Source: Congregibacter litoralis KT71
GTDB taxonomy: Bacteria; Pseudomonadota; Gammaproteobacteria; Pseudomonadales; Halieaceae
Direction of reading: 5' to 3'
DNA length: 64,000 bases
Assembly: GCF_000153125.2 (NCBI RefSeq)
Contig: NZ_CM002299.1
Coordinates: forward strand, 434,809-498,808
Shown here one piece after another: positions 11,101 through 22,038 of this stretch (its first letter is position 1; each line of letters begins with the position of its first letter). The notes beneath the pieces were generated by a model. That model searched no databases and was not told the DNA's origin. It saw only the letters and a program-made list of their open reading frames with translations. The position numbers and the translations under genes are program-made.

Positions 11101-12601
11101 GTTGATTTTCGATCTCAAGCAGGTGAATCCCTCGGCGTTGGTTTCGGTGAAGCTGGTATCGGAGCCCGGTGTTGGAACCATCGCGGCGGGTGTTGCCAAG
11201 GCCTACGCAGACCTCATCACGATCAGTGGCTACGACGGTGGTACGGCGGCGAGCCCCCTTACCTCTATTCGCCATGCGGGTTCTCCCTGGGAGCTCGGCC
11301 TTGCGGAAGTTCAGCAAACGCTCCGGGGTAACGGTCTTCGCGGCAATGTGCGTCTTCAGGCGGATGGCGGTATGAAGACGGGGCTGGACGTGGTGAAAGC
11401 GGCCATTCTGGGGGCCGAGAGCTTTGGTTTTGGTACGGCGCCCATGGTGGCGCTGGGTTGTAAGTACTTACGTATCTGTCATCTCAACAACTGCGCTACA
11501 GGCGTTGCCACGCAGAACGAGTATCTTCGTGACGATCATTTCAACGGCACCGTAGAGATGGTGGTGCACTTCTTTACCTTTGTAGCTCAGGAGACCCGCG
11601 AGTGGTTGGCGAGCCTGGGTATGCGATCCCTGGAAGAGTTGATCGGCCGCACGGATCTCTTACACAGACTGCCCGGGGATACCGCAAGACAGCGGTCCCT
11701 GGATCTCGCGCCGATTCTCCACAAGTCCGAAGACGCCGAAGGGCAGCCGGAGTTTTGCATAGTCGCCTCCAACAACCCCTTTGATCGCGGGGAGAAAGCT
11801 GAGGCGATGCTCAAGGCAACCCTGTCTGCCATCGAGGCGGGCAGCGGAGGCGAGTTCGCTTTTACCGTCACCAACTGTGATCGTTCCATCGGGGCGCGAC
11901 TGTCCGGCGAGATCGCCCGCCGTCACGGCAACATGGGCATGGAAGATGCGCCGATTACCCTCAGGCTTACGGGAACCGCGGGACAGAGCTTCGGCGTGTG
12001 GAATGCCGGTGGCCTGCATATGTACCTTGAAGGGGACAGCAACGATTACGTGGGCAAAGGTATGGCAGGCGGCAAGCTGGTTGTTTATCCGCCGGCGAAC
12101 AGCAAATATGCCTCCCAGGAAACCACCATCATCGGCAACACCTGTCTCTACGGTGCGACGGGTGGCGCGCTCTACGCGGCGGGTATTGCCGGCGAGCGCT
12201 TTGCCGTGCGTAATTCAGGCGCCCATGCGGTGGTTGAAGGCGCGGGGGACCACTGTTGTGAATACATGACCGGCGGTTGCGTCACGGTTCTGGGCGACAC
12301 CGGTGTGAATTTCGGTGCGGGCATGACCGGTGGGTTTGCCTACGTCCTTGATCAGCAGCGGCAGTTTATCGATCGTTACAACAGCGAACTGGTGGAGATT
12401 CACCGGGTCAGCTCCGAGTACATGGAAGCCTATCGAACCCACCTGCTGGATATCCTGGGACAGCATGTGGCTGAGACCGGCTCTGCCTGGGGCCGGGAGA
12501 TCCAGGAAAACTTTGAAGACTACGTAGGCAAGTTCTGGCTGGTGAAACCCAAGGCCGCCGATCTTCAGCAATTGCTGAGCCGCCTGCGCGAAACAGACTA
12601 G
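8159..12601 (+). CDS. gltB: Glutamate synthase (NADPH), large subunit
   Basis: Transfers the amide nitrogen of glutamine to 2-oxoglutarate (GOGAT), the main ammonium-assimilation route with glutamine synthetase. About 1480 aa. It has an N-terminal class II glutaminase domain whose nucleophile Cys15 ([17 protein letters not shown]) is exposed by propeptide cleavage, a central domain, an FMN-binding TIM barrel with the 3Fe-4S cysteines in [19 protein letters not shown], and a C-terminal beta-helix of GxGxG repeats. ATG 8159 leaves a 14-residue propeptide; an in-frame TTG at 8132 would add nine residues and has AAAGGA between the two. gltD follows 22 nt later. Confidence 0.95.
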   Translation: MSAGLYSPEEVRDNCGFGLIAHMSGDASHRLLQVAIESLTCMTHRGGIASDGRTGDGCGLLMQMPEAFMRALAKEHFDVDSIGRLAIGQIFLNQDEALAQAGRDALETALVDRGLTVLGWREVPIDTNVCGEIALAGLPRIEQIFIDAGELTQEQLSTALFVVRRKAEMATEGDREFYICSLSSRVIAYKGLVMPVDLPRFYHDLSDERLCTAICVFHQRFSTNTMPRWPLAQPFRLLAHNGEINTIEGNRNWATARAALFENDRLPDIADIAPLVNRSGSDSSSLDNMLDVLLTGGIDMPRALRMLIPPAWQNIESIDPDLKAFYEYHSMHMEPWDGPAGIVLTDGRYAVCVLDRNGLRPARWVRTTDGFITVASEVGTHGYKNEDVVAKGRVGPGQLLVIDTHTGEFLQTEEIDNRLKSAHPYKRWLKESSQRIVGSFHGEGTQGIDPDDLQSYMKMFQVSFEEREQVLRPLAESGNEAVGSMGDDTPMAVLSLKQRSLYDYFRQKFAQVTNPPIDPLREAIVMSLETAIGVERNLFHLGPEHADRVILTSPVLSQGKFNTLMNLDRPGFHVADIDCSFDPRETDLHSAVEALKQEAEAAVRDGNTIVLLSDRRIEGGRLPVHSLLATGAVHHHLIQVGLRCNANLVVETASARDSHQIACLLGFGATAVYPYLAYSVLEELLRSGELLGEPGVCYKNYRRGLNKGLLKIMSKMGISAVSSYRGAQLFEAVGLSREVIDTAFCGVASRIEGARFVDLQEDSEALARLACSQRKGISQGGLLKYVHGQEYHAFNPDVVMTLQQAVSTGSYSHYQSYAKLVNERPVATLRDLFTPVASAGPIPIDEVEPVEAIMQRFDSAGMSLGALSPEAHEALAAAMNRVGARSNSGEGGEDPARFGTDRVSKIKQIASGRFGVTPHYLVNAEVLQIKVAQGAKPGEGGQLPGGKVNELIARLRYSVPGVTLISPPPHHDIYSIEDLAQLIFDLKQVNPSALVSVKLVSEPGVGTIAAGVAKAYADLITISGYDGGTAASPLTSIRHAGSPWELGLAEVQQTLRGNGLRGNVRLQADGGMKTGLDVVKAAILGAESFGFGTAPMVALGCKYLRICHLNNCATGVATQNEYLRDDHFNGTVEMVVHFFTFVAQETREWLASLGMRSLEELIGRTDLLHRLPGDTARQRSLDLAPILHKSEDAEGQPEFCIVASNNPFDRGEKAEAMLKATLSAIEAGSGGEFAFTVTNCDRSIGARLSGEIARRHGNMGMEDAPITLRLTGTAGQSFGVWNAGGLHMYLEGDSNDYVGKGMAGGKLVVYPPANSKYASQETTIIGNTCLYGATGGALYAAGIAGERFAVRNSGAHAVVEGAGDHCCEYMTGGCVTVLGDTGVNFGAGMTGGFAYVLDQQRQFIDRYNSELVEIHRVSSEYMEAYRTHLLDILGQHVAETGSAWGREIQENFEDYVGKFWLVKPKAADLQQLLSRLRETD

Positions 12602-12605
12602 GTAA

Positions 12606-14045
<1,440 letters not shown>

Positions 14046-14124
14046 GGTATCGGCTCCGCGCAACAACACATTACTGATTCAATGAGTCATCGGCCTGTTA
14101 CGGCCGGTTGAGGGAAAAATAACG

Positions 14125-15192
14125 ATGAGTGAACTCAAAAACGACCGTTTCCTGCGTGCCCTGATGCGTGAGCCCGTGGATCGCACGCCTCTGTGGATGA
14201 TGCGTCAGGCCGGCCGTTATCTGCCTGAATACCGCGCCACGCGAGAGGAGGCGGGATCGTTTCTGGACCTGTGTAAAAACACCGAGCTTGCCTGCGAAGT
14301 CACCATGCAGCCCCTGCGACGCTACGCGATGGATGCAGCGATTTTGTTTTCGGACATTCTGACCATTCCCGACGCCCTGGGTCTGGGCCTGTATTTTGAA
14401 ACCGGCGAAGGGCCGCGGTTTCGCAAGACCGTCCGCAGCGCCGAAGATCTCGCGGGACTTAACTCCTTTAAAGCGAGTGATGATCTCGGGTACGTGATGG
14501 ATGCGGTGAGTGCTATTCGCAAGGAGCTCAATGGCTCCGTACCCCTCATTGGTTTTTCCGGTTCGCCCTGGACCCTGGCGACCTACATGGTCGAGGGCGG
14601 CTCTTCGAAGGATTTCTCCCGGGTCAAAACCATGGCCTACGATCAGCCCGAGCTCATGCACGAGCTGCTGACGGTGCTGGCGGACGCCGTAGCGGACTAT
14701 CTGACAGCGCAGGTGGAAGCCGGGGCGCAGGCCTTGCAGATTTTTGATACCTGGGGCGGTAGCCTGAGTGCCGGCGCTTACAAGGAGTTCTCTCTCAAGT
14801 ACATGCAGCGCATCGTATCGCGTCTACCCCGGGAGGCCGACGGCCGGCCCGTGCCGGTTATCGTCTTTACCAAGGGTGGCGGTCAGTGGCTATCAACGAT
14901 TGCCGACTGCGGTGCCCAGGCAGTGGGCATCGATTGGACAACGGATATTGCCACCGCCAAGAAACTCGTCGGTGATCGAGTGGCGATCCAGGGCAATATG
15001 GATCCCATGATGCTGTTCGCATCCCCCGATCGAATCCGCGAAGAAGTGGCAGGCATTCTCGCCGGCTTCGGCCACGGCAGTGGCCACGTCTTCAACCTGG
15101 GCCATGGCATTACCCCCGGGGTGAACCCGGACCATGTGACGGCGTTTGTTGATGCGGTGATCGAGTTGTCACCCCAGTATCATCGGGATTAA
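14125..15192 (+). CDS. hemE: Uroporphyrinogen decarboxylase
   Basis: Decarboxylates uroporphyrinogen III to coproporphyrinogen III in heme biosynthesis, cofactor-free, in the cytoplasm. 355 aa. The substrate-binding motif [16 protein letters not shown] is at residues 23-38, the catalytic Asp is in [14 protein letters not shown], and [17 protein letters not shown] and the C-terminal [15 protein letters not shown] are typical. It follows gltD by 79 nt, the usual order in this group, and is convergent with cysE across a long hairpin. Confidence 0.97.
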   Translation: MSELKNDRFLRALMREPVDRTPLWMMRQAGRYLPEYRATREEAGSFLDLCKNTELACEVTMQPLRRYAMDAAILFSDILTIPDALGLGLYFETGEGPRFRKTVRSAEDLAGLNSFKASDDLGYVMDAVSAIRKELNGSVPLIGFSGSPWTLATYMVEGGSSKDFSRVKTMAYDQPELMHELLTVLADAVADYLTAQVEAGAQALQIFDTWGGSLSAGAYKEFSLKYMQRIVSRLPREADGRPVPVIVFTKGGGQWLSTIADCGAQAVGIDWTTDIATAKKLVGDRVAIQGNMDPMMLFASPDRIREEVAGILAGFGHGSGHVFNLGHGITPGVNPDHVTAFVDAVIELSPQYHRD

Positions 15193-15210
15193 GTGCGGAC
15201 TCCGCTATAC

Positions 15211-15332
15211 GCGCGGCCCTTGCCTGGTAGCGATTACGCGGACCGCCAAAAAGCGTCCTCCATGACAGGCTCGGCGATTGCCATCCATGGCAATCGACGT
15301 CCGCTTAAATCACCACCAGGCAAGGGCCGCGC
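15211..15332. repeat. Nested long hairpin between convergent hemE and cysE
   Basis: Exact 18-bp inverted arms GCGCGGCCCTTGCCTGGT (15211-15228) and its complement (15315-15332) bracket 86 nt. Just inside, 15229-15243 and 15297-15314 pair again with few mismatches (shared GCGGAC and GATT). An inner hairpin of 9-bp arms, GATTGCCAT/ATGGCAATC with a 2-nt gap, lies at 15276-15295. No T-run of usual intrinsic-terminator form follows. Its place between convergent genes suggests a bidirectional stop or a small palindromic repetitive element. Confidence 0.7.
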
Positions 15333-15353
15333 TCTAAACGTGCTCGCGACACC

Positions 15354-16154
15354 TTAATCGTCGCAGCAAGGCCAGCTGTGATCCATATCGAGGGCTGGTT
15401 GATCTGAGTTGGGCTTGCCGACCACCTTGGCCGGTACGCCGGCGACGGTCGTATGCGGTGGCACCGGTTCCAGCACGACGCTGCCGGCACCTACCTTTGC
15501 CCCTTCACCCACACAGATATTCCCCAGAATCTTCGCGCCGGCGCTGATCAACACGCCGTCGCAGATCTTGGGGTGGCGATTGCCATCTTCCTTGCCGGTA
15601 CCGCCCAGGGTCACAGACTGGAGTATGGACACGTTGTTGCCCACGCGCGCCGTTTCTCCAATCACCAGGCCCGTAGCGTGATCCAGCATGATGCCCCGGC
15701 CGATGCGCGCGGCGGGGTGAATATCGACGGCAAACTTGGTGCTGACGCGGTTTTGAAAAAACAGCGCCAGGGACTGTCGACCCTCGGTCCACAGCCAGTG
15801 TGACACGCGGTGAGCTTGCAGTGCATGAAAACCCTTGTAGTACAGAAAGGGTATGTAGAGTTCATGGGTCGCGGAATCCCGGTCAAGTACCGCCAGCAAA
15901 TCCGCGCGGACTGCATCGAGAATGGTCGGATCCGCCTCAAAGGCTTCGAGCATGACCTCTCGCAGGAGCAGGGAGGACGCGGCGGGGCTGTCCAGTTGAT
16001 TGGCAAGCAAAAAGCTTAAAGAGCGCTCGATCTTCTTATGGTTGAGGATCGTTGCGTGCAAGTAACTTGCAAGCATAGGCTCCTCCTGGGAGTGTTGGCG
16101 CGTCTCTTCGAGTATTCGTTGCCAGATCGGGTCGTCGATTGCGGGCATCATCAT
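15354..16154 (-). CDS. cysE: Serine O-acetyltransferase
   Basis: Acetylates L-serine with acetyl-CoA, the first committed step of cysteine synthesis. 266 aa, the length of the long enterobacterial-type CysE with its alpha-helical N-terminal domain (residues 1-140). The catalytic region has DIHPAARIGRGIMLDHATG, then left-handed beta-helix hexapeptides (VIGETARVGNNVSI, GDGVLISAGAKILGN, VGAGSVVLEPVPPHTTVAGVPAKVVG). Three consecutive ATG codons form the start; the first has AGAGGAAC upstream. It is a single gene, convergent with hemE. Confidence 0.95.
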   Translation of the reverse strand: MMMPAIDDPIWQRILEETRQHSQEEPMLASYLHATILNHKKIERSLSFLLANQLDSPAASSLLLREVMLEAFEADPTILDAVRADLLAVLDRDSATHELYIPFLYYKGFHALQAHRVSHWLWTEGRQSLALFFQNRVSTKFAVDIHPAARIGRGIMLDHATGLVIGETARVGNNVSILQSVTLGGTGKEDGNRHPKICDGVLISAGAKILGNICVGEGAKVGAGSVVLEPVPPHTTVAGVPAKVVGKPNSDQPALDMDHSWPCCDD

Positions 16155-16214
16155 TTTGTTCCTCTAGTCATGGTGCCTAGGGTAGCGGATTGCCGCGTAG
16201 TCTTCATGTCCACT

Positions 16215-16892
16215 CTATACGACAGCTTCGTCCTGAGAGCTCACAAGATCTGCCGACAGTGACCAGAGTTCGTGACCACTCTTGCGGTACTTCTCCTCAA
16301 ACAGGGTGAGCGCGGCGCCTTCGGTAGAGCTTATTGCCACGCGCGAGGGGTGTCCGAGGAGGGTGAGCGCCACGCCAAACTCCTCTACATACAGCCGCCA
16401 GTTGCTGCGCAGCTCCAGGTGACCACCGAGAGCCAAAAGCTCCGTAAATGCCGGGTGTCCGTGGATGCGACGACCCAGGTGGCCTGGCTTGGGCCAGGGA
16501 TTGGGGTAGAGAATTGTATGGGCCAAAAGCCTTGTCCGTCGCTCCCTGAGATGTCGCCATACTGCCTCGCAGTGGGCCTGCAGGAGCAAGCCGTTCTCCG
16601 GCAGCTCGGGATGGCGATCCAGTCGGTGGGATGATTTGTCCACGCCGATGACCAGGGCATCCGGATAACGCCCGCAGAGAATGGCGGTGCTGTGTCCGGT
16701 GCCACAAAAAGAGTCCAGAACCACCGACCCCCGATGAGTCTCCAGGGCCGCATCCAGGGTATTCAGGGCCGGCTGATCGACGCTTTGGGGCGGTTTTTGC
16801 CACGGCTGCCGCTGATGTCGTCGAAGCAGCGCTGGCAGACCGGGGTGAACGCCGCGCTGACTGCTCTGTACCTGCCGGGACGATGACTGCAT
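16215..16892 (-). CDS. TrmB-like SAM-dependent methyltransferase
   Basis: 225 aa. The SAM-binding motif VVLDSFCGTGHSTAILCGRYPDALVIGVDKS is at about residues 57-87, with the TrmB-type substrate motif YPNPWPKPGHLGRRIHGHPAF near 148-168. TrmB makes 7-methylguanosine at tRNA position 46. This protein belongs to a shorter, diverged branch with SFCGTG in place of the usual DIGCGxG, so the substrate is not certain. It starts 12 nt from a divergent acyltransferase gene and lies next to cysE. Family confident, exact function not. Confidence 0.75.
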   Translation of the reverse strand: MQSSSRQVQSSQRGVHPGLPALLRRHQRQPWQKPPQSVDQPALNTLDAALETHRGSVVLDSFCGTGHSTAILCGRYPDALVIGVDKSSHRLDRHPELPENGLLLQAHCEAVWRHLRERRTRLLAHTILYPNPWPKPGHLGRRIHGHPAFTELLALGGHLELRSNWRLYVEEFGVALTLLGHPSRVAISSTEGAALTLFEEKYRKSGHELWSLSADLVSSQDEAVV

Positions 16893-16904
16893 AGGAGAAT
16901 TTGC

Positions 16905-17696
16905 ATGGTTGCAAGCTGGCCGCGAATGATACGGTTAGCCCTCTTGCAGTCGCAAACCTATCGATCTTCTATGCGTGACGATCTGAGACCCTACTGGGTA
17001 AAAAAAGCCTACCTTCGATACCGTCGCTGGTACGTGGATTACTTTTTACGGCCCGAGTGCGCAAGCCTCGGTGACTACTCGACCTTCATGAAGCCGCGCT
17101 ATGTGATTATCTCTGGTCCCAACATACATATCGGCGATTGTTTTACCGCGGTTGCCGAGCCCATGCATCGCGTGGAGATAGGCGTGTGGGGTCGTGAGGC
17201 GGGGGCGGGGACCATCCGTATTGGACGCGGCGTGCTTATGAGCCCGGGTTCCAGAATCAGCGCTTCGGACGAGATCACGATTGGCGATGGCGTGATGATG
17301 GCCAACGGTACCTACATCACGGACTCGGATTGGCATACGGTCTACGATCGCACCCAGCGCAGTGACCGCGTGACACCCGTGCACATCGGCAACAATGTCT
17401 GGCTTGGGGATCACGCGACGGTCCTGAAGGGCGTCACGATTGGCGACAACAGCGTGGTGGCGGCGCGGTCCGTAGTCACCAAAGACGTGCCCGCAAATGT
17501 GATCGTGGCGGGTAATCCGGCCAAAGTCGTGAGAGAGCTGGACCCGGATCGCGAGATGATTACTCGCCTTGACTACTTTGCCGACCCCGAGGGTCAGTTA
17601 CGGTTTTTTGATGACGTCGATCGGATGGTGCTGGGGCAGAACAGTTTTTGGCGCTGGATCTGGAGTGTTTTATGTCCGGGGTCACGAAAGCGCTGA
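16905..17696 (+). CDS. Hexapeptide-repeat acyltransferase
   Basis: 263 aa. The N-terminal 50 residues are basic (YWVKKAYLRYRRWYVDYFLRP), then a left-handed parallel beta-helix of acetyl/acyltransferase type follows: GPNIHIGDCF, GTIRIGRGVLMSPGSRIS, ITIGDGVMMANGTYITDSDWH (catalytic-type His), VHIGNNVWLGDHATVLKGVTIG, VVTKDVPANVIVAGNPAKVV. AGGAGA sits 6 nt before ATG 16905. This is the maltose/galactoside/NodL acetyltransferase fold; the acceptor is unknown, likely a saccharide. It is convergent with srkA and divergent from the TrmB-like gene. Confidence 0.8.
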   Translation: MVASWPRMIRLALLQSQTYRSSMRDDLRPYWVKKAYLRYRRWYVDYFLRPECASLGDYSTFMKPRYVIISGPNIHIGDCFTAVAEPMHRVEIGVWGREAGAGTIRIGRGVLMSPGSRISASDEITIGDGVMMANGTYITDSDWHTVYDRTQRSDRVTPVHIGNNVWLGDHATVLKGVTIGDNSVVAARSVVTKDVPANVIVAGNPAKVVRELDPDREMITRLDYFADPEGQLRFFDDVDRMVLGQNSFWRWIWSVLCPGSRKR

Positions 17697-17709
17697 CCAA
17701 ACTGGGATC

Positions 17710-18690
17710 TCATAGCAACCGCAACACCGGCTCCTGCAGCCGGGAGAACTGTTCTCTCAGTTCCAGAATATGATCTGACCAGTAGCGCTCGGTGTTAAAC
17801 CAGGGGAATGCCTTGGGAAAGGCCGGATCATCCCAGCGGCGAGCCAGCCAGGCGGCATAACGGATGATTCGCAGAGTGCGCAACGTCTCTATCCAGTGCA
17901 ATTCTCTGGGATCAAATTCAAAAAATTCTTCATAACCTGCGATGACTTCGCCCAGCTGTATCTCCTGATCGTTGGACTCTCCGGATAAAAACATCCACAG
18001 ATCCTGTATTGCCGGTGCGGTCATGCAGTCATCCAGGTCTACAAAGTTGGCGGTCTCATCCCGCCAGAGGATGTTGCCGCCATGGCAATCGCCATGGATA
18101 CGAATGCCGCCGGCGGCTTCCATCTGCTGGATCTTTGGCGCCAACTCCTTTTCCAGATCATTCAGCAGAGTGACGTAGGCCGTTTTCAGTTCCGTCGGAA
18201 TAAAGCTATCCGGCAAGAGCTTGCGGCTTTCTTCAATGATCGTCTGGCCCTCAAGTCTCGGCCGAAAGCTGAAGGGCTTTGTTGCGCCGATGGCATGGAT
18301 GCGCCCGAGGGTCCTGCCGAGCACTAATAAGTTGTCGAGATTATCGAACTCCGGTGCATGACCGCCGCGGCGGGGAAACACGGTGTACAGCAGATTACCC
18401 CAGCGATGGACGGTCTCTCCCGTCTCGGATTTGATGGGGGCGACCACGGGTATTTCTGCCTCGACGAGCTCTTCGCTAAAACTGTGCTCCTCGCGAAGTT
18501 GCTCCTCGGTCCAGCGGCCGGGGCGGTAGAACTTCACGATCACCGGCGTGTCGTCTTCAACCCCCACCTGATAAACACGATTTTCGTAGCTGTTGAGCGC
18601 CAGAAGTCTCGCATCACTGACAAAACCGGCAGCCTCTACGGCATCGATGATCGCATCGGGAGTAAGCACATCAAAGGGATGACTGCTCAT
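17710..18690 (-). CDS. srkA: Stress response kinase A (YihE/RdoA family)
   Basis: Ser/Thr protein kinase of the choline/aminoglycoside kinase fold that in E. coli counters stress-induced cell death. 326 aa. The ATP-binding strand is VIVKFYRPGRWTEEQL, the catalytic loop is IHGDCHGGNILW (about residue 198) and the Mg-binding motif is FVDLDDCMTAPAIQDLWMFL, all typical of SrkA. It overlaps the modC stop by 4 nt (ATGA), so it is the last gene of comF-modABC-srkA. Regulation with molybdate uptake is unexpected. Confidence 0.92.
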   Translation of the reverse strand: MSSHPFDVLTPDAIIDAVEAAGFVSDARLLALNSYENRVYQVGVEDDTPVIVKFYRPGRWTEEQLREEHSFSEELVEAEIPVVAPIKSETGETVHRWGNLLYTVFPRRGGHAPEFDNLDNLLVLGRTLGRIHAIGATKPFSFRPRLEGQTIIEESRKLLPDSFIPTELKTAYVTLLNDLEKELAPKIQQMEAAGGIRIHGDCHGGNILWRDETANFVDLDDCMTAPAIQDLWMFLSGESNDQEIQLGEVIAGYEEFFEFDPRELHWIETLRTLRIIRYAAWLARRWDDPAFPKAFPWFNTERYWSDHILELREQFSRLQEPVLRLL

Positions 18691-19760
18691 CGTGCGTCGC
18701 CCAGAAGGGCGGTGCTTTTAATCTGTGCAAACAATTGATCACCCGGTCTTAGTTTGAGGTCTTCCCTGGAGCGTCTCGTGACGCGCGCCAGCAGACATTG
18801 TTGTTTTAATTGAAGGCGCAGGAGGCAATGCGCCTTCGAGAGTTCGCGAATCTCCAGCAAAGTCACGGGCAGCACATTCTGAATACTGGTATCCACGGGC
18901 CGTTCGCGACAGACACTGACGTCCCGCGCGGGGACCCGCAGGCGGCGGAGGTTTCCGCGATCTTCGGATCCCGCCACCCAAAGAGACTGTCCGTCTACGC
19001 GAAGTTCCGTCAGGCCGAACTCCGGATCCTGAGCAAACACCTCCACGGCCAGCAAGCTCGCAGCAGATTCATCCTCGGCAAGCGCAGTGTTTACCTGGCT
19101 GGCGAGCTCCAACAACGGACCCTGCTCCGTAACTTTTCCATTCGCTATGAGCAGGATTTGGTCGGCGATGGTACTGAGTTCCTCGATCTGGTGACTCACG
19201 TAGATCATGGGCAACTCACGCTCCCGATGAATACGCCGGAGGCAGGCGAGGCACGCCGCAGCAGCGCTTCGATCCAGATTGGCGAGAGGCTCATCGAGGA
19301 GGAGCAGATCCGGGTCCCGCATGAGGGCGCGGGCGATAGCAACGCGGGCCTGCTGTCCCGCTGAGAGCGTTTCGGGGAATCGCTCCATCAAGGCCGTGAT
19401 GTCCATGGCCGTCGCGATCTGCTCGGCGTCGGGAGCAGCGGTCGCGTGCTTGGCAGCAAACGCCAGATTTTGCGCGACGGTCATATGGGGGAACAGCCGC
19501 GCATCCTGAAAAACATAGCTCAGGGATCGCTTCCAGGGGGGCGTATGTTGCGAGCCTTCTTGCCAGTTTTTGCCGTTAAAAGCGATGGTGGCGTCGCTGA
19601 TGTCAGGGCGCAGTCCCGCGATGGCATCGAGGATAGTGGTTTTGCCACTCCCGCTGGGGCCGAAGAGGGCAGTCACCCCGGTCAATGCCAGATCGGTGTG
19701 GATACTGAGGTGAAAGCCCTCGGCGTCGCGATGCTCGATGTTGAGTGACAGCTGTGTCAT
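18687..19760 (-). CDS. modC: Molybdenum ABC transporter, ATP-binding protein
   Basis: ATPase of the high-affinity molybdate importer. 357 aa. Walker A is GPSGSGKTTILDAIAG (about 34-49), the Q-loop region is SYVFQDARLFPHMTV, the signature is LSAGQQARVAIARAL (Ala instead of the second Gly), Walker B is LLLLDEPLANLD, and the H-loop is YVSHQIEE. The C-terminal TOBE/Mop-like domain (about 290-357) has the LRLQLKQQCLLARVTRRS pattern. ATGA overlaps with both modB and srkA. Confidence 0.95.
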   Translation of the reverse strand: MTQLSLNIEHRDAEGFHLSIHTDLALTGVTALFGPSGSGKTTILDAIAGLRPDISDATIAFNGKNWQEGSQHTPPWKRSLSYVFQDARLFPHMTVAQNLAFAAKHATAAPDAEQIATAMDITALMERFPETLSAGQQARVAIARALMRDPDLLLLDEPLANLDRSAAAACLACLRRIHRERELPMIYVSHQIEELSTIADQILLIANGKVTEQGPLLELASQVNTALAEDESAASLLAVEVFAQDPEFGLTELRVDGQSLWVAGSEDRGNLRRLRVPARDVSVCRERPVDTSIQNVLPVTLLEIRELSKAHCLLRLQLKQQCLLARVTRRSREDLKLRPGDQLFAQIKSTALLGDAR

Positions 19761-20434
19761 CGGCCGATACGCCAGCCGCGATCACGATACAGCCAGAACA
19801 GCAGGAGCAACGAGAATGCGACCAGTCCGATAGCGATCTGGTGCGCGCTGCCATAGTCCATGGCTTCGACGTGATCATATAAAGCGATGGACAGCACCTG
19901 GGTTTCGCCGGGGATATTGCCGCCGATCATCAATACCACGCCAAACTCCCCCACCGTGTGTGCAAAGCCCAGAGCGCCGGCGATCACAAAGCTGCGTTTA
20001 CACAGGGGTAATGTGATAGCGCTGAACTGTGACATGGGAGATGCCCCCAGCGTCGCCGCGGCTTTCAGGAGGTTTTCGGGGACCCGGGCAAACGCCTGCT
20101 GCAGGGGCTGCACCACAAAAGGCAGGGAGTAGATCACGGAGCCGACCACCAACGCCGAAAAGCTAAAGGCCAGTTGCCTGCCCGTCACCGACTGCCAAAG
20201 CTGTCCGGGGAGGGCATCCGGCGCCAGTGTCAGCAGCAGGTAAAAGCCAAGGACTGTGGGCGGCAGCACCAGCGGTAGAGCAACCAGCGCCTCGACGAAT
20301 GCGCCGAAAGATCCTCTCTGACGGGAAAGCCAGTAGGCCAGGGGTGTGCCCACAAGCAATAAGATTACGGTGCTCACTCCCGCCAGGCGAAGGGTCAGGG
20401 TAACGGCCTGCCACTCGGTTTCACTCAGGAGCAT
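19757..20434 (-). CDS. modB: Molybdenum ABC transporter, permease
   Basis: Inner-membrane channel of ModABC. 225 aa, about five membrane segments, usual length. The binding-protein-dependent transport signature is LGASPMSQFSAITLPLCKRSFVIAGALGFAHTVGEFGVVLM, with the EAA-type motif TLGASPMSQFSAITLP. It overlaps the modA 3' end by 10 nt and modC by 4 nt. Confidence 0.95.
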   Translation of the reverse strand: MLLSETEWQAVTLTLRLAGVSTVILLLVGTPLAYWLSRQRGSFGAFVEALVALPLVLPPTVLGFYLLLTLAPDALPGQLWQSVTGRQLAFSFSALVVGSVIYSLPFVVQPLQQAFARVPENLLKAAATLGASPMSQFSAITLPLCKRSFVIAGALGFAHTVGEFGVVLMIGGNIPGETQVLSIALYDHVEAMDYGSAHQIAIGLVAFSLLLLFWLYRDRGWRIGR

Positions 20435-21234
20435 TGCTGGTATCCAAAGGCTGCGAGTACGGGTTCGCTGTCGGGCCCCAGGAGGTATTCAAGAAACCTG
20501 CGTGCCGTCGCGGGATTTTCCGAGCGGCCATTTAAAACAGCGTACTGTTCGATGGGCGGATGCCAGGCGTTGGGGACGGCGATGCCCGCCGTCGGGCTGA
20601 GGGAGCGGGCGACCAAAGCGAGGTCCGCGCCACCGCTGCTATAGAACTGCAGCGCCTGTTGCACGTTGCCGCCTCGGACGATTCGCCGCTTTGCGGCATT
20701 TGCGGGCTGGTAACGCGCCAGCACGGCTTCCGCCGCAATGCCGTAGGGTGCCGAGCGAGGATTGGCAATGGCGACGCTTTTGCTCTGATCCGAAAGCGCG
20801 GATTCCAGGTCCTTTGCGCCCAGGAGCACCAGTGAGCCCAGGGCATAGCACTCAGCAGGGCCCGGACTGCTTACATCGTCAACCAGAGACTGCGGGCGGG
20901 CTCGGTCCGCAGCCAGGAGAATGTCAAAGGGAGCGCCGCGGCGCATCTGGGCGGCAAGCACACCCGTTGATGCGCTGCTGATCTGCACGGGTATGCCGGT
21001 TTCATGGGTAAATTTGTTGGCCAGTTGCTCCGCTGCGGGCCGGAAATTGGCGGCAACGGCGATGGTGAGCGATGGGCTGTCGTCCGAGCGGCTTTGCATC
21101 GAGCCCAAAAATAACAGCGCCGCGAGGAGCACGGGCATGCATAGTTTTTTGTTGCCGCCTGAGGGACGTAAAACGGTCGTGTCGCAGGCGCGGGAGAAGC
21201 GCAAAAATCCGGCGGGAATAAGGGAGAGAAACAT
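20425..21234 (-). CDS. modA: Molybdate-binding periplasmic protein
   Basis: Solute-binding protein of ModABC. About 270 aa from ATG 21234. The mature part starts near SDDSPSLTIAVAANFRPAAEQLA; the oxyanion-binding Ser/Ala pattern is ISSASTGVLAAQM, with GAPFDILLAADRARP and NPRSAPYGIAAEAVL characteristic of ModA. The start is uncertain: ATG 21234 lies 14 nt after the comF stop but gives a long, odd leader; ATG 21138 gives a short hydrophobic signal (MPVLLAALLFLGSMQ) without basic residues; an upstream ORF start at 21351 would overlap comF. No molybdenum-cofactor riboswitch was seen ahead of it. Confidence 0.9.
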   Translation of the reverse strand: MFLSLIPAGFLRFSRACDTTVLRPSGGNKKLCMPVLLAALLFLGSMQSRSDDSPSLTIAVAANFRPAAEQLANKFTHETGIPVQISSASTGVLAAQMRRGAPFDILLAADRARPQSLVDDVSSPGPAECYALGSLVLLGAKDLESALSDQSKSVAIANPRSAPYGIAAEAVLARYQPANAAKRRIVRGGNVQQALQFYSSGGADLALVARSLSPTAGIAVPNAWHPPIEQYAVLNGRSENPATARRFLEYLLGPDSEPVLAAFGYQQCS

Positions 21235-21248
21235 CGCTGCATTGTAGG

Positions 21249-21968
21249 TCAAGGCGACGGCGTTCGGGCAAGACAAATGAGGTGAACCTCTGATGCGCCT
21301 GCCTGTAAAAGCGCTGTCGCCATGGCATTGCCCGTCGCACCGGTCGTGCAAACGTCGTCAACGATACCGACCCTGCAGCCGCGCACGTCGCCTGTCACGG
21401 CAAAAGCATCCCGGAGATTGCTCAGTCGCTCCCGTCGGGAGGCCCGGGCCTGAGCTTTGGTGACCTTTTTGCGCTTGAGCTTCACATCCGCTGCCGTCCT
21501 GTCGTTGAGCTCCGGGTACAGCGCGCAGAGCGCCTGAAGCAAATCCTCGCTTTGATTGAAGCCGCGGCGTAACTGCCGACGCCAGTGGAGTGGGGTGGCA
21601 ATCACCAAATCCGGATTTTTAAAGGTGATACCGGTATTTTTGAATATTTTAGCCGCCGTTAGCGACAGGTTGGCTTCGCCGAGATACTTCCAGCGATGTA
21701 TGAAATAGGCGATCGCCGCATCATAAACAAAAGCTGCGGTGACGCTCTTGAGAGCAGGATCCCGCTCCAGGCAGCCGGGACAGAGTCGGGCACCCATGTC
21801 CGGGAGCGCGCAGCGGGGGCAGGCGCTATCGTTGAGGATCAGTGCGTCTTCGCACACTTCGCAGATTCTCTCCTGACGGTGGCTTGGCTGATCACAGTAG
21901 ATACAGCGCTGGGGCGCCAGGTAGTCGAGGAGGTCGCGCACAAAGCCTTTGATCACACTGTTAACCAT
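21249..21968 (-). CDS. comF: ComF-family phosphoribosyltransferase-like competence protein
   Basis: 239 aa. The N-terminal zinc-ribbon has four Cys pairs (CIYCDQ, CEVCED, CPRCAL, CPGC; residues 19-65). The C-terminal type I phosphoribosyltransferase fold has the PRPP loop VGIVDDVCTTGATGNAMATAL (about 209-229). ComF acts in handling DNA taken up during natural transformation; this genome also carries type IV pilus genes (left end). It is the first gene of comF-modABC-srkA and is divergent from bioB, the common comF//bioB neighbourhood. Confidence 0.9.
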   Translation of the reverse strand: MVNSVIKGFVRDLLDYLAPQRCIYCDQPSHRQERICEVCEDALILNDSACPRCALPDMGARLCPGCLERDPALKSVTAAFVYDAAIAYFIHRWKYLGEANLSLTAAKIFKNTGITFKNPDLVIATPLHWRRQLRRGFNQSEDLLQALCALYPELNDRTAADVKLKRKKVTKAQARASRRERLSNLRDAFAVTGDVRGCRVGIVDDVCTTGATGNAMATALLQAGASEVHLICLARTPSP

Positions 21969-22038
21969 AGGCCGCTAAATGAGTTGACCGGGAATGTTGA
22001 TGATTTACCATGACGATCATTCCAACGAGAGCCCTCCT

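Noticed and set aside
21235..21248. Molybdenum-cofactor riboswitch before modA
   Set aside because: modA follows comF by 14 nt, leaving no room for an aptamer.
20425..21351. Longest possible modA start at 21351
   Set aside because: It would overlap comF by about 100 nt and adds a non-signal, Cys/Arg-rich leader.
21969..22038. BirA operator in the comF//bioB spacer
   Set aside because: TGTTAACC and TTGACC words occur but do not form the spaced TTGTAAACC/GGTTTACAA palindrome.
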